From Macrocybe gigantea (Eukaryota; Basidiomycota; Agaricomycetes; Agaricales; Callistosporiaceae), in the NCBI GenBank assembly GCA_011319805.1, contig SJRY01000308.1:149501-213500 (forward strand): a stretch of 64,000 nucleotides of DNA. The letters are read 5' to 3'. Below, one piece after another: positions 53,253-64,000 of the stretch; position 1 is the stretch's first letter, and every line of letters starts with the position of its first letter. The notes beneath the pieces were generated by a model, which saw only the letters and a program-made list of their open reading frames with translations, did no database searches and was not told the origin of the DNA. The position numbers and the translations under genes were made by a program.

Positions 53253-56200
53253 ATGCCGAGTCTAAATGCCTCTCGAAACAACAATGATCTTTCCAATCCG
53301 CGAGCTAGTAGCCGCGACATACACCAACAGGCGATTTCGCGGAACACTGCAAGGCCATCCCATGCAGCCGTTTGTGACTCCAATGTTTTCGTAATGATGT
53401 GGCTAATAGATCTTCACATCAGGCGCAACTGCGATGTTCAAGACGCTTAATTCCCAGACAACTGGAATCCTTTGGTTTGTCTATGGAGTTAGAGCACGCA
53501 AGCGAAGACGGACACTCTGGGGACAATTCAACCCCGCCACTATCTGGAACTGAATGTCGTTCGTCCATGTCTTCCATGGACGTAAACGAAACTAGCTCGA
53601 ATTATGAGTCATGCAACGAAGCTAGCTCGAATTATAAGTCATGCGAGGAAGATGACGATGGCGAGACGATGCTGCGTGCCATTACTCCTGTTCCTGGAGA
53701 GGGTCAAGGAAGCTCTGCCAGGCCAAATATATTGGAGGTCCCCGACCAGCTTCGCCGACGAAATTCGATATTGATGGCGACTTCGATTACTGAACACCAA
53801 ACCAATTCAGCTTTCCACACAGCAGCCAAGCCTGGTCCTGTCACTCTATCAAACACATATCATACTAAGAAACACAGAGTGAGTTCTTGAATCATCAGCA
53901 TAATTGCAGCTTAGCAATACTTGTCTTTATTTTAGAAATGCCATGCTGAGTACTCCGATGATGAAAGTCATCATCACAGTCGTCGCGATGACACTACGCC
54001 TTCAGCTGAATGAGCTACAGCCCCAGAGGGTAGCAGCGCAAATGATGTAATGATCGAATTGTCCGACCTATCTTGCCATGGTCTAATATATGGTTGTCAG
54101 ACTGTATATGTTTCGAAGGTCCGAATCATTGAAAGCACGGATATGCAGGCTGTGGTAAGCAATTAATGCCAATCTCAATATGGTGTTCAGTAACCTCGGT
54201 ATGTCAGTTTGAAGCAAAGAATAAGGCATTAGAAACTGCCACTTTATTGATCTCGGCCCAGGATAATGAGAAAGCACGTCTTCTGACCGAGATCGGAAAG
54301 GTGTGGCATCAGCCTTTATGTTCTTGTGATAAGAAGACTGATCATGACGACCTACAGTTATCTACAGAACGTGAAGAGATCACCACAGCACTGCAATCGT
54401 CCCATGCAGAGGCTGTGGAACATGAATCGACACAGCGTGATTTACTTGTGCAGATCAAATCATTGGAGGACTGCATGGATGAAGCCAATGCCGGCAGAAC
54501 CCTAGAACGTAGATGTGCGGACACCGCCGAGCAAGATGCATTGACCACGCATAATGAGCTTGTATTATTACAAGAGGCGCTCAATGATTCTGCACAGGTC
54601 ATAGAAGACCTCCAAATGAAGGTTCAAGAATTCGAGGAGTCCGACGCTGTCGAAAAACAAATTGTGCTCCACCCTAACAAGAAACTATCTGAAGACCTCG
54701 TAGCTCTTGAAGATGAAGTTTTGGCTCTGAATGAGATGATACTAGAGCTGCGCGAAGCCCAGGCTGACACTGTCGAACATCTCAGAAATGCTCATGGTGA
54801 TATCGACATATTGAGAGGTGACCTTTCAGCGATCCGTGAAGCACACGACGGCTCGACAAAGCACCTCGCCGATTCTCAGAATGAAGTCACCACACTCAAG
54901 TCAACTGTTTTGGAGTTGCACGCAGCACTCAGCGAGTCTCAGCATCGAGTCGACGATTTGAAAACAGAAATGGAGACACTAAAGACTACCAACTCCCAAT
55001 TATGCGATGGTTGCTATGAGGCGGAGAGGCATGCCAAAGAAGTGATATCTCAAAATGTCAAGCTGACGACAGATTTGCATGCGATGACCGAGGACATCGC
55101 ATCCAAAGTGGCGGATATTGACACACGACATATGAAAGCTGTCAAGGAGCTAAAGACGGTATATTCATGACTCTTTCAGGATTTCGCTTTTAACATGCAA
55201 TTGGTGTTATGTAGGAGCAGGCATTACGTCTGACGGAGCTTCAAGAGCGCCATTCTGAAGAGTTGCAAATTATGGGGAAGCACCTTGACACTGAGAGAAG
55301 TCTTACCGACAAACTGAGTCAGGATCTTTGCTCTACCAGGGATAGGTTGCAGAAGTGCGATGCTGAACAGGACACATATAAGCAGGCTAAGGCAAGATTA
55401 TCAGCTTTGTTGCAAGATGCACGAAAAGACTCTATCGATGCAAAGAATCGGCTCGATACGCAAGCCTATAAACACTCCAATGAGCGAGACCACATGCTTG
55501 CAGAGATTTCGGACGTGAGATGTCACTCCTCTGAGGTTGAAACTGAAATGGTGAGAAAGGTTCTGATTACAGCCTCACATTTCTGACTGTAGCTTTTCAT
55601 TCATAGTCGCAATTGTGCGACACATTGTCTTCGATCCTGGAATCGAATGATGATGGGGTGCTAACTTTTGGAGAAGCGTTTCCGAGTCTTTCGAATGATA
55701 CCTGCCAATTTCTCGATCACGTCCTGGCACTGCACGCGACTGCAGTAAAACGTGCCGTAGATAAGGCTGTGGCCAGCTTCCATATCGTCCCTGAAAATAC
55801 AAGTAACCACGCATCGGCCCTCACCTCTGATGACATGAATATCGATGCACAGGATCGGCCACGAGAAACAGGTGACACACATAACGGTACCAATATTGTC
55901 AGTAAACATTATTTGCAGATGTAGGCTTGCTCATTCTAAACAGGGACTGACACACAATAACGACACTCAGGGAACTGCTACTCCTGTTCGTTCAATGGTA
56001 GAATTTCACTGTTCCAATCTGACTGTTCGATACAGTGTCTTGCAAGGCCGTCACTCCGATCCTTACAGGAGTTGCAGGAGAAGCAGGACTTTATGTTCCT
56101 TTCAAATTCTGGAACTGGAACCACTTCTACCTCAAGGACTCCAAATAATCCAGTGGTTCATTTTAACACTCGAAGAGCGACTACAAATGCTCCCAGAAGT

Positions 56201-57675
56201 GGTATGTCTTATTCTTTCGCCATTCGACTTCTATGCCACAGCTGTATCACAGTTAGTCCCCAACTTCCTCCTGATCCGGATCCATCTGCTACATCGAATG
56301 CATCATCACATCACACCGGAACCCCATGTCATGCACCAGCTCCTCATAGTACAGCGACCCCGCATCACGTGTGAACTCTGCATCATAGAAGAACTCCATG
56401 TCATGACCTGCTCATTGATCCTTCATTTGATCATTCTGATGACTATGATCACGATTCCAATGAAAGCATGTCCGGAAGTGAAAGCCATGGGGATGCCACA
56501 TCTACTATGAGACTGCTCTTTTGTGAAATCCACGCGGTGTGGCACGAGATATGAGATCTTCGAGACATGTCATCTTCACCCGCAACACGTCGTTCAAGGA
56601 TCAAAAACACTCTTGCTAAATCGCTGGTGAAAGACGTTGCAAACACAGGATGCAGTAAGTCTTCAACCATAAATATCTGAGCTACGAATTAAATAATCTG
56701 GTTTCAGAGGTTGCTTCGCACTTACATGAATACTTTGCTTGGAATTAAGCACAACAATGACATCGTAAAGATCAAGTCCGGAATGATGGTTAGTGCAGCA
56801 GAAGCGGCTGCATTTGCCAATGGTGATGCCATTGATGAGGAGGTGGCTCATCATAGAACCGATGAAGGTGATGGAGAGGACCATCGCCATCATGTCAGAA
56901 CTCCAGGCCTTTCTCCGCTGCGAATTCACTGGGATGATCTGAAGTCAGACTGGAACATCTACCTCTCCCAGATTTTCATTGATGTGTTGCACGAGAAATA
57001 TCCGGATATCGACGCTTCGGAGGAGGTGCTTACTACAACTTTCTTCAGTCGCATCGAGACGCTCAAGAAGAAATTGTGATGCATGGCTCCCCAAGGTGAA
57101 GAGACTCTGGAGGAGGCAGAGCAACGTGCGACCAGAGCAGGGGATGCTAAACACAAAGCCAGCAGACACAACTCGCATTGCGGCAAGGTTTTTCAATCTC
57201 CATTCAGATCTTATATGTTACTGAGATGGAAGTTTAGAAATATGAAGAACGGCTTCAAACCTGCCTTGAAGTGTATGATGCAGCACCTTCCGACAAGAAA
57301 CTGGATTGGAGCCAACTCACGAAAATTGTCGAGACTCTAGGACTTGATGGGATGAGCTCAGATGAAAGCGACAATGAGACAGAGCAGCTTGTTATCAAAC
57401 ATAGGCAGTGGCGCTCTGAGGAGCTGACCACTGTGATGCAATTTGTCGATGAACATCGCAGGGCCAGGACGAAATATGGAAACAGAAAGCCTGGTCCCCC
57501 ACGTCTGATGCGGATTCAGATAGACAGTGCGGTAAGTAATAAGCATCCCTCTGCGGAAATGCCGAAGAATTTTTACGATGGGGCTTGGTACACGGGTTTG
57601 CCTTACATGATGCACACGATGCTTGATGCAAAGAGCGATATGCTTATTCCAAATCTGGACTCAATTAGGTTCTAG
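53253..57675 (+). pseudogene. long coiled-coil gene with C-terminal fungal domain, broken
   Basis: A many-exon reading starts at 53253 (MPSLNASRNNNDLSNP). It gives a Ser-rich region, then after a TGA at 54011 a long coiled coil (54206-55170, 55216-55548, with LVALEDEVLALNEMILELRE), a polar linker with SDDYDHDSNESMSGSESHGD, and a helical block (LLRTYMNTLLGIKHNND). The C-terminal domain has LGLDGMSSDESDNE, HRQWRSEEL and MPKNFYDGAWYTGLP. Introns of 40-70 nt with good GT-AG ends join all of these. Stops at 54011, about 56371, about 56549 and 57077 are all TGA. The C-terminal domain recalls proteins repeated in mushroom genomes; function unknown. Confidence 0.55.
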
Positions 57676-58002
57676 CTTTAATGATGGAATCTGTATTTAG
57701 TGGTGAAGTCCACCTGCCATACTTGCCCATAGTCATGGGGGAATGAGTATTAGTGTAATAAAGATGTACAATCAATGCAATCAGAAATGCAGTAGAGGTA
57801 CGAAGCCAAATGAACGCAGCATGTGGGAGCAGCGTGTAAGCATCACAATGGGATACGAAGGCCATCTTACCCTATGGACTCGCATTCTGATTTGGAGAGA
57901 TTGCCTTTCGTTATAATTAGCTGGCATGCACAATAGTGGGACAATATTCGACTTATATTTGTTCATCGCAGGTAATTATGTCAAGACATTCGGAACGCGG
58001 CA
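57676..58002. other. intergenic, nothing seen
   Basis: Lies between the convergent coiled-coil pseudogene and zinc-cluster gene B. No supported feature. Confidence 0.4.
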
Positions 58003-59186
58003 CTAATCATCATCATCCTGATCATCGTAACCCATTTCCTCCAGGTCCTGCAGCTGTTGCTCCAATGTATTAACCACGGCTTGTTCAATGCATACCCTAC
58101 TTCTTGCACGGAAGAGTTCTGAATGAATATGCGAATAGATGTATTCATAGTCATCGCATGACGGAGCTGGTTCACTAGCCATTGCATCCCTGACCTTTTG
58201 AGCATTCCTGGCCACGCGAGTCACCATCGTCGTCTGCTGTTCGTCTTCCTTGTCATCTTTCTTTCCAGCTGGCGCCAATGAGCATCTTTGATGGCGAGAT
58301 CTGCAGGAGTCGCATCGTGCTGTTCCAACAGTATATTCACAGACCTCACGACCCTTCAGTTTCTGACAGCGAGTACACTAATGCCGTTTTCAGAGAATAT
58401 TCCAATGGAAAAGCAGGAACTCACTCGGCCAGCTCCTTTTAACATCAACTTCTCGCTCTTCTCCTTTCTCCTGTGGCCACGCCTTACAGATACGACAATT
58501 TCTGGGAGATATCTGGCCTTTTTTCGGGCTGGCTCCTCGTCCGATTGATCAGAGGCAAATGGGTCCGGTGACGCGAGCGTTTTTCTCATCCGTTTTGGCT
58601 CAGTAATTTCTACATCATCATCGAGTTCAATCAAATTCACCTAGTTCAAGTTCAAGTAAGTCACGGCTTTGTAAAGGAAAGACAGAAATACCTGTAGTTT
58701 ATCTGCGGGGGAGCTGGCTCTGAGCTTCTGAGCTTCGTCTCTAGTGCCGTGAGTTTTGAACTTGGACAGTCCACTGTCACCTTCACGCCTCTGCTCCCTT
58801 ACAAAATGTTCTCCCTGAGGTTTCTGATGCTCGTCCTTTTGCGCATGAAGCTTGGCGATATTTGGCATGAGTTCTTCACCCCATTCTAGCCATGACTCGG
58901 AGCCCTTGTTGTTGAAGGTCCCTCGAGCTTCATTAACCATCGCAAGAACCTTTTTGTCACGGCTCCCTACTAAACAGTCATAAGTGTCCTGGAGAGACAT
59001 CAGTTTTGTTGCCCCGCATTGGTTCAAATGGCTCACCAGATACTCTAGGAACTTTTTCCCCCAGATAACATAGTCTTCGTCATCAGCAACGCCTTCAGGA
59101 AGTGACCTCATCATGTCTTCCATGGCTTCGACCAAGCGTTGCAACGTCTTTCTCTGCTTTGCAGTGAGCTCTGGAGGGCCCTCCAT
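58003..59186 (-). CDS. zinc-cluster protein, family member B
   Basis: Three exons are laid out as in member A. Exon 1 (59186 to about 58692) has ELTAKQRKTLQRLVEAMED, SLPEGVADDEDYVIWGKKF and GSESWLEWGEELMP. Exon 2 has an acidic then basic tract (ARKKARYLPE, RRGHRRKEK, a weakened AT-hook position). Intron 2 (GTGAGTTCC...GGCATTAG) again ends directly before the Cys cluster C-X2-C-X8-C-X8-C-X2-C-X6-C (CTRCQKLKGREVCEY, RCDSCRSRHQRC). The C-terminus is a coiled coil (VVNTLEQQLQDLEEMGY) ending in poly-Asp. Likely a nuclear DNA-binding protein; the role is inferred. Confidence 0.6.
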
Positions 59187-59615
59187 GTCACAGGTACGTT
59201 TTGAGTTGATGCGTGAGTGAGGACCAACAAGGGATGTTTAGAGTCACCCGGTCACGCATCGCTGCGCAAACTGCAATCAAAGGTTAATTGGACCCACATT
59301 GAGCATTACGGAAGACTAGGTGCAGGATGACTCGAGCATTCTTGCATTGAGGAGCTGCACATCAAACCAGTGTGTCATCATCATACCCTCAATGCAGGCC
59401 ACCAGTGCAGGGGTGATATATGAGAACAAGGAGGCGAGCTCAGTGATGGCGCTATGAGCGTCACTCTCAGGGGATGCATCACTCAATCCTCATGCGCCCA
59501 ACTCGCTCAGCCTGCAGCTATCCAGTGAACTGGATGTAATCTGTTGATCAGAAATACTGGTAAACTTGATAGTGATACAAATTGAGACTAGTTTGTGAAA
59601 TTTCTCTTGCCACTT
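59187..59615. other. intergenic between zinc-cluster genes B and C
   Basis: Presumed promoter region of gene B. No element was recognised. Confidence 0.4.
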
Positions 59616-60893
59616 CTACTCGATAACCTCATTAAATTTGCCATTCTCGATTTTCCCCGCGATCTCTTCATATCTTTGTTTAGCTGCAAAGCATGCCTGT
59701 TGCGATGTCTCCATTATGCCTTGCCAATGATAAAACTGAGATTGTGCTGCAAGGAGCTGTGCTTGCAAAGCATCAAGTGAGTCATTCGCAACTTGGTCGA
59801 TCGATAGCAGTTCTACCTTCGGAATAGTGGCCCGAGGATAGCGACGAGACCGCTTTGCAAGTGGAGCACCACCGGTACTGTTCGCATCGCTCTCAGCTTG
59901 GCGCTTTGCAGACGAGGCGATGGGCAAAAAGATGCAGACACGATGATTGGTGCGGCATAGTAAGCACTGAATTTTGCCATCTTTAAAGAAGCACGGACAT
60001 TCCTTTCTCGACAATTGGCAACACTTGCACTAAATCACATAATTAAAACAGATGGTTGAAATAAAAGGTGTGACTTACAGCTTGAGAAGGTGAAACAAGA
60101 AGTCCACTCATGCCGTTGATGGAGACCAGCTTCACATCTTGATCACGCAGTATATCCGGCATACCAATGTTCGATGTGTCCTTGTCAGAGCCATCCTTCT
60201 TTCTGCTCTTGCTCCCATCTCGAACAGTTGTGACAGACAGTTCATTGTTCTGAGCAGGCTTCTTCCGGGGACGAAGAGTCCGCTAAAAAACAAAATAATA
60301 TATTGCTGTCGAAAATGAGAATTGCAGTCAATGTACCTTTTCGACCTCTACTCTGGGTGCCAGTGCACCATCATTCTTTTCGGCTGCCTTCTTCTGTACT
60401 GCCACCTCCTGCTCTAATCTGCGCCCCTCCTTCTCCGATGATGGCTGTACGCTGGTTTCCTCTTCATCGGCCTCACCTATCAGAAGCATGTCGAGGACCT
60501 CATTGTTCTCATCTTCGAGTAATCCCTGTTCAAGGGCTATAGCCCCTGCGATCAGGTCTTGCAAATGAGCCCGAACTTTCGGCATCAGGTCTCCAGCCCA
60601 CTCGAACCAATCTTCTTCCCCTTGTTCATCGAACACGTTGAAAACCTCTTGCAAATGCGCTTCATCATGCTCAGACCATTTATATGACATTTTATCTTGT
60701 ATTTGCTACCAAGGAACACATCAGATGTGTCTACTATGAGAAATCAATTACTCACCAAAATCTCGATTAAAACCTTCCCGATACTCTCGAGTTCCACCTT
60801 CGACTTCTCTTTCGAGGTGCGATATGCGGAAAATCGCTGCAGGATGGAGTCAAAACAGTTCTGAACATGAGCAAAGAGTTCTGTGGACACCAT
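59616..60893 (-). CDS. zinc-cluster protein, family member C
   Basis: Start at 60893 (MVSTELFAHVQNCFDSILQ). A short first intron (GTGAGTAATT...TTGGTAG) leads to DKMSYKWSEHDEAHLQEVF and EEDWFEWAGDLMPK, the same W-x-x-W-x-x-x-L-M-P signature as members A and B. A basic exon (RTLRPRKKPAQNN) follows. An intron then ends directly before CKCCQLSRKECPC...IQCLLCRTNHRVC, which fits C-X2-C-X6-C-X10-C-X2-C-X6-C and so the classical Zn(II)2Cys6 spacing. The C-terminus is basic and then helical (LDALQAQLLAAQSQF). Four exons, all open. Confidence 0.6.
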
Positions 60894-62879
60894 ATTGTGA
60901 GGCAGGAAGGTGGGCGCGATGAACCGAAGAGGGTGTGTTCAAGTTCTGCGCAATTCCATTCCCACAACCAAGGAAGGAAACCATATTCACTTTTATGGCT
61001 GATGAAGTACTACAGATGTTCAAGTCAGGGTCGATGAGGCACAGGCCATATCAACGGGACTGTAAGGTTTGATGAGCCACGTTCAGTTACTTTCACTATT
61101 TTTTTGATCATCCCGACTACTTTGAAGCGATTGTGGATCTGCAGGAGGAATGACCGCATTTGCGAATGAATGAGGGGCATACAGACACCCGAGCCGATTG
61201 CAAGACCCTGAAACAAGGTCAGCCAACAGGCACACAGGGATCGTGAGAAAGAATGACAACTTCCCAAGGCCACAATACATGCCTTCATGTGCTCAAGTTA
61301 GATCTGTAATTAGCAGCAACAGTTAGTCACGACTTTGAACTTCCTGATGTGTCTGATGGTGATCGACCCCACCGCGAGCCCATGCGACATCACGAAGAAA
61401 CATGTAGGCAGTATGGGGCGACCATTGAAGACCTGTGTGCACCAGTCGGGTCATATTGTGACTTCGTGTGCATTTCAATGACGACAGTGATCATGATCGG
61501 GACAACATACGAGGCGACGAGGAGCGTGCCCCACTTGCCTGAGAGGAAATGTTAGTTGCACAGGACGATGAGCAATGCTACGGCAAATAGCATGAGTAGG
61601 CAGGTGGTGCTAATGATGACAGTCGCGAGAACTGAGATCATACGGTGCCCTCATGTTACGTAGGATCCTGAGATATTGACTGCCAGCGAGGATGTCGAAG
61701 ATCAGCCTACCGAAACATGCTGTTCAGCTCACGTGCTACACGCTCACAACCTGCAGTTGTCAGCAACAAATCAAGGTGAGCATCTCTATATGTCTTTAGC
61801 ACATCATCATCAAGCTATTAGGTTTCTGGTCGCACTGTAGGGATGCGCAACATGCATCGTATCCTGCGCATCCAAATATTCAGGAGCTATCAGCGGGACT
61901 CCCAAAATAGCATGGCAGGGCCAGCAATACCTCCAGCTGGTGTGCGTTTTACTTGATTTCATCTCTTGGACATTGTTGGCATAAACTTTCCGAAATATGA
62001 TGAAAATTGGTACATGATCCGCCTCAGAATTCCATGCAAGGCATAATGGTGCTGTCCTTTTAATTTTCACTAACAAGTAAAGAGCAGAGCATCTTTACGA
62101 CGTCGCACTTCACACCAATTCACTGAAGTGCATGCTTGTGGAACTACGACTCTGTTCGTACCGACAACGCGATAATAGGCGCTAAGCCTAGGGCACTCGC
62201 CGAAGTTTCGACATTGGGACTTGACATGCATTCAACACTGCAGCGATGTAACCCTAAGGCACCACTTGGACATAGCCAGTTCAAATTCAATGGATCACCA
62301 GGAGCTCGGGGTTCTTCCATGCCTCGCTTATGCAGGTTTATCCAAACTGCTCGTTCCCATGACATTTTCCCGTACGATCGCTGGTCCTTGCCACATCTAC
62401 CCAAGTAATGATGATGTACGTCATTAGAACAGATCCCCAATTATACTTTGAGCTAACCACATTGGATACAATGATCATAATGGACCGTGGTTATTTTGCC
62501 CATGCTTTATCTTTCAAGTTTGCCAATTAGGCGCACGCGCTGGCGAAGTTGTGCTGCATGTGCAGGTAGGACCAGCCAGCACGCTACGTGCACATGCGAC
62601 AGTGGAGGAAGCCACAATGTCACTATCAGCTTTGTCTCTGGGACTCAATATCCCCTCAATGCTGCAATAAACCGCTGCCATATATATAGACCTGTCAAGG
62701 AGGTATTGTATATTTATTTGCATCAAGCATGGCTCAGGCTATGCATTTCTCCTGCCATACGTGATGTTGTAGTGCACCGCTGATAAGAACACACATCTAG
62801 TTTATAATAAAATGCATCCTGCAATGACCTGGACTTATAGTTGCTGAGAGGTTGATGAAAATGGGAAACGACATTGGCT
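60894..62879. other. mostly non-coding; faint transporter-like relic
   Basis: On the minus strand at about 61025-61560 hydrophobic stretches appear in broken frames (LFQGLAIGSGVCMPLI; KWGTLLVASYVVPIMIT). They resemble membrane segments of a major-facilitator or monocarboxylate-type transporter, but too little remains to be sure. The rest (61600-62879) shows no motif, repeat or RNA gene I can support. Confidence 0.25.
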
Positions 62880-63250
62880 TTAGGTGTCGTATGACATTTC
62901 AAAGCAAAAGGTGAGCTGTGAAAGGCGACAACCCTACATTGCTGTGATGTGCAATTCAGGAAATGATATTGTAGTGTGTGTTGTTTTCTCCGTCGCAATA
63001 TTAAAGTTAATTACACATTGTCTCAATATCCATCACCTGAGACGATTTGTCCCTTCCTCCCCATGTCTTCCCTCCATTACGAAACCATGCGGCACTGCTC
63101 CCCACGGGCTAAACATGCAATGTCCCATGCGCGTGACCATTAACGAACCCTCGCACTGTCCAATGCAATTTTTTTTCATTGGAAACGTGGATTGGTTTAA
63201 TGTAGGTAAGTCGATTGAATTTGTGTTGTAGGATAAGTTCATATACTTAC

Positions 63251-63387
63251 ATGACAACCCAGTCAACATCTGAGCTCTTAAAGTTGTCAACAATGTCTTC
63301 TTCGTGCTTCTGTACTGCTGCCTTTACCCTTTCGTGCAGCGTATCATGCTGGACCTCGGGAATCACGTCGAAGCAGATGATGCCCAT
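63251..63387 (-). CDS. small conserved gene in right inverted repeat, exon 1
   Basis: This exon encodes MGIICFDVIPEVQHDTLHER and ends with DWVV before GTAAGT. It has the same length (137 nt) and phase as the exon at 28783-28919. The acceptor conserved in both copies (GGACAG at about 63155 on the minus strand) would give a very short second exon here. Confidence 0.45.
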
Positions 63388-63549
63388 GTCTTATGGAATG
63401 CATTTGTCATTTGCTGATTGCGATGAGCTTAGGAATGCATGTCTGTGATTCCTAGGGCATGTTCGCACTTGTTGTTGGCAGAGAGCAACGCATGATAATT
63501 GCTATGATGCGAAAATAAGCTCAAAACAACGTGCTGTTGTTGCGATGAA

Positions 63550-63810
63550 GTGTGCACATCTCAGCCCGCTTATCGACCGCTGTCTGTCCTCCAAGACTAC
63601 AACCGGTATCAGTTTGTTGCTGAATACGATGCTTATCGTCTCGCTTGGGACATGCTCATTGCACCTGGCATCGATGCGATGAGCGACGTGATCGGTTTTT
63701 CCTTGGCTATTTCACAGCGAAAAATCATTTATTTATTTTATTTTATTTTTTGCAGGGCCAGGGGATACCTTTATTTATTTATTTTCCACTTCAATAAAAC
63801 TAAGATATAA
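63550..63810 (+). CDS. conserved outward frame in right inverted repeat
   Basis: An 86-residue frame with FVAEYDAYRLAWDMLIAPG and SLAISQRKII, homologous to the minus-strand frame at 28451-28663. It runs into the AT-rich repeat end. Function unknown. Confidence 0.4.
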   Translation: MCTSQPAYRPLSVLQDYNRYQFVAEYDAYRLAWDMLIAPGIDAMSDVIGFSLAISQRKIIYLFYFIFCRARGYLYLFIFHFNKTKI

Positions 63811-63963
63811 TCCTGTGGCATATCTATTTTCAGCATTAAATACTGATTGCACATTACTAGCCATTAATCAATATCACCTTTTTTATGCAGAAAAAACTTG
63901 AAGAAAGGTGATATTGCCTGTATGTATTTCTACCAGTTTAAGCTATTATAGACCTCAGGTTGA

Positions 63964-64000
63964 TGTTACAGACGTCGCTCAAAGGACCATTCATTTTCTT
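63964..64000 (+). repeat. start of a third gypsy LTR
   Basis: TGTTACAGACGTCGCTCAAAGG and the following bases match the first 37 bp of the LTR at 291 with three differences. This copy keeps ACGTCG where the other two LTRs have decayed variants. The rest lies beyond the window. Confidence 0.75.

Larger units (their letters stand above)
62880..63963 (-). repeat. right ~1-kb inverted repeat (partner 28298-29290)
   Basis: Reverse-complement homolog of 28298-29290. Identity is apparently complete over the outer ~200 bp (63760-63963), including the 13-bp stem hairpin, and falls inward. The outer end is cut by a gypsy LTR at 63964, so the repeat may continue beyond the window in unbroken copies. Confidence 0.85.

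Noticed and set aside
1..64000. CRISPR arrays, bacterial-style operons, riboswitches or rRNA genes
   Set aside because: No spaced identical repeats with unique spacers, no Shine-Dalgarno organisation and no rRNA-like sequence; introns and element types are those of a fungal nuclear genome.

Overview
The window looks like a transposon-dense, gene-poor stretch of a mushroom-forming basidiomycete (Agaricomycetes). The reasons are short GT-AG introns of about 50 nt, and a mix of elements typical of these genomes: chromodomain Ty3/gypsy, Ty1/copia, Tad-like LINE debris, a DIRS-type tyrosine-recombinase retroelement, a KDZ-type DNA transposon and a Tnp2/CACTA-like transposase. I recognise no housekeeping gene. 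All exon structures were read by eye and are approximate.

Layout. 1-285 is a LINE RNase H fragment. 291-17715 is one Ty3/gypsy chromovirus with 320-bp LTRs and a 5-bp target duplication (ATTTC). Inside its integrase gene sits a 12-kb near-perfect palindrome (4963-16955): two almost identical 5.49-kb Ty1/copia elements in opposite orientation around an inverted 1-kb piece of the gypsy integrase/chromodomain. 17721-23911 is a patchwork of LINE pieces, a three-copy repeat and tRNA-like SINE heads. 24241-28031 holds a minus-strand DIRS-like element with tyrosine recombinase, RNase H, a deleted RT and Gag.

From 28298 to 63963 the window is bracketed by two inverted ~1-kb homologous segments, each carrying the same pair of small conserved reading frames. 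Between them lie a decayed, unrecognised gene region (29.9-34.7 kb), a complete KDZ transposon (34991-42818, TIRs plus 8-bp target duplication) with an internal hairpin-rich tandem array, a WD40 gene, a small fungal gene, a Tnp2-type transposase, a coiled-coil/RING gene, a long coiled-coil pseudogene, and three paralogous genes that appear to encode Zn(II)2Cys6-like proteins.

Two themes link the regions. First, in the older coding sequences I checked (gypsy, Tnp2, the coiled-coil gene, the 33-34 kb gene) almost all premature stops are TGA where CGA (Arg) fits, and the gypsy LTR differences are almost all CpG transitions. This fits methylation-linked CpG decay; the nested copia elements lack it and are younger. 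Second, many elements died by single lesions (C-run frameshift in copia, one frameshift in KDZ, RT-core deletion in DIRS), so intact relatives elsewhere in the genome should be recognisable.
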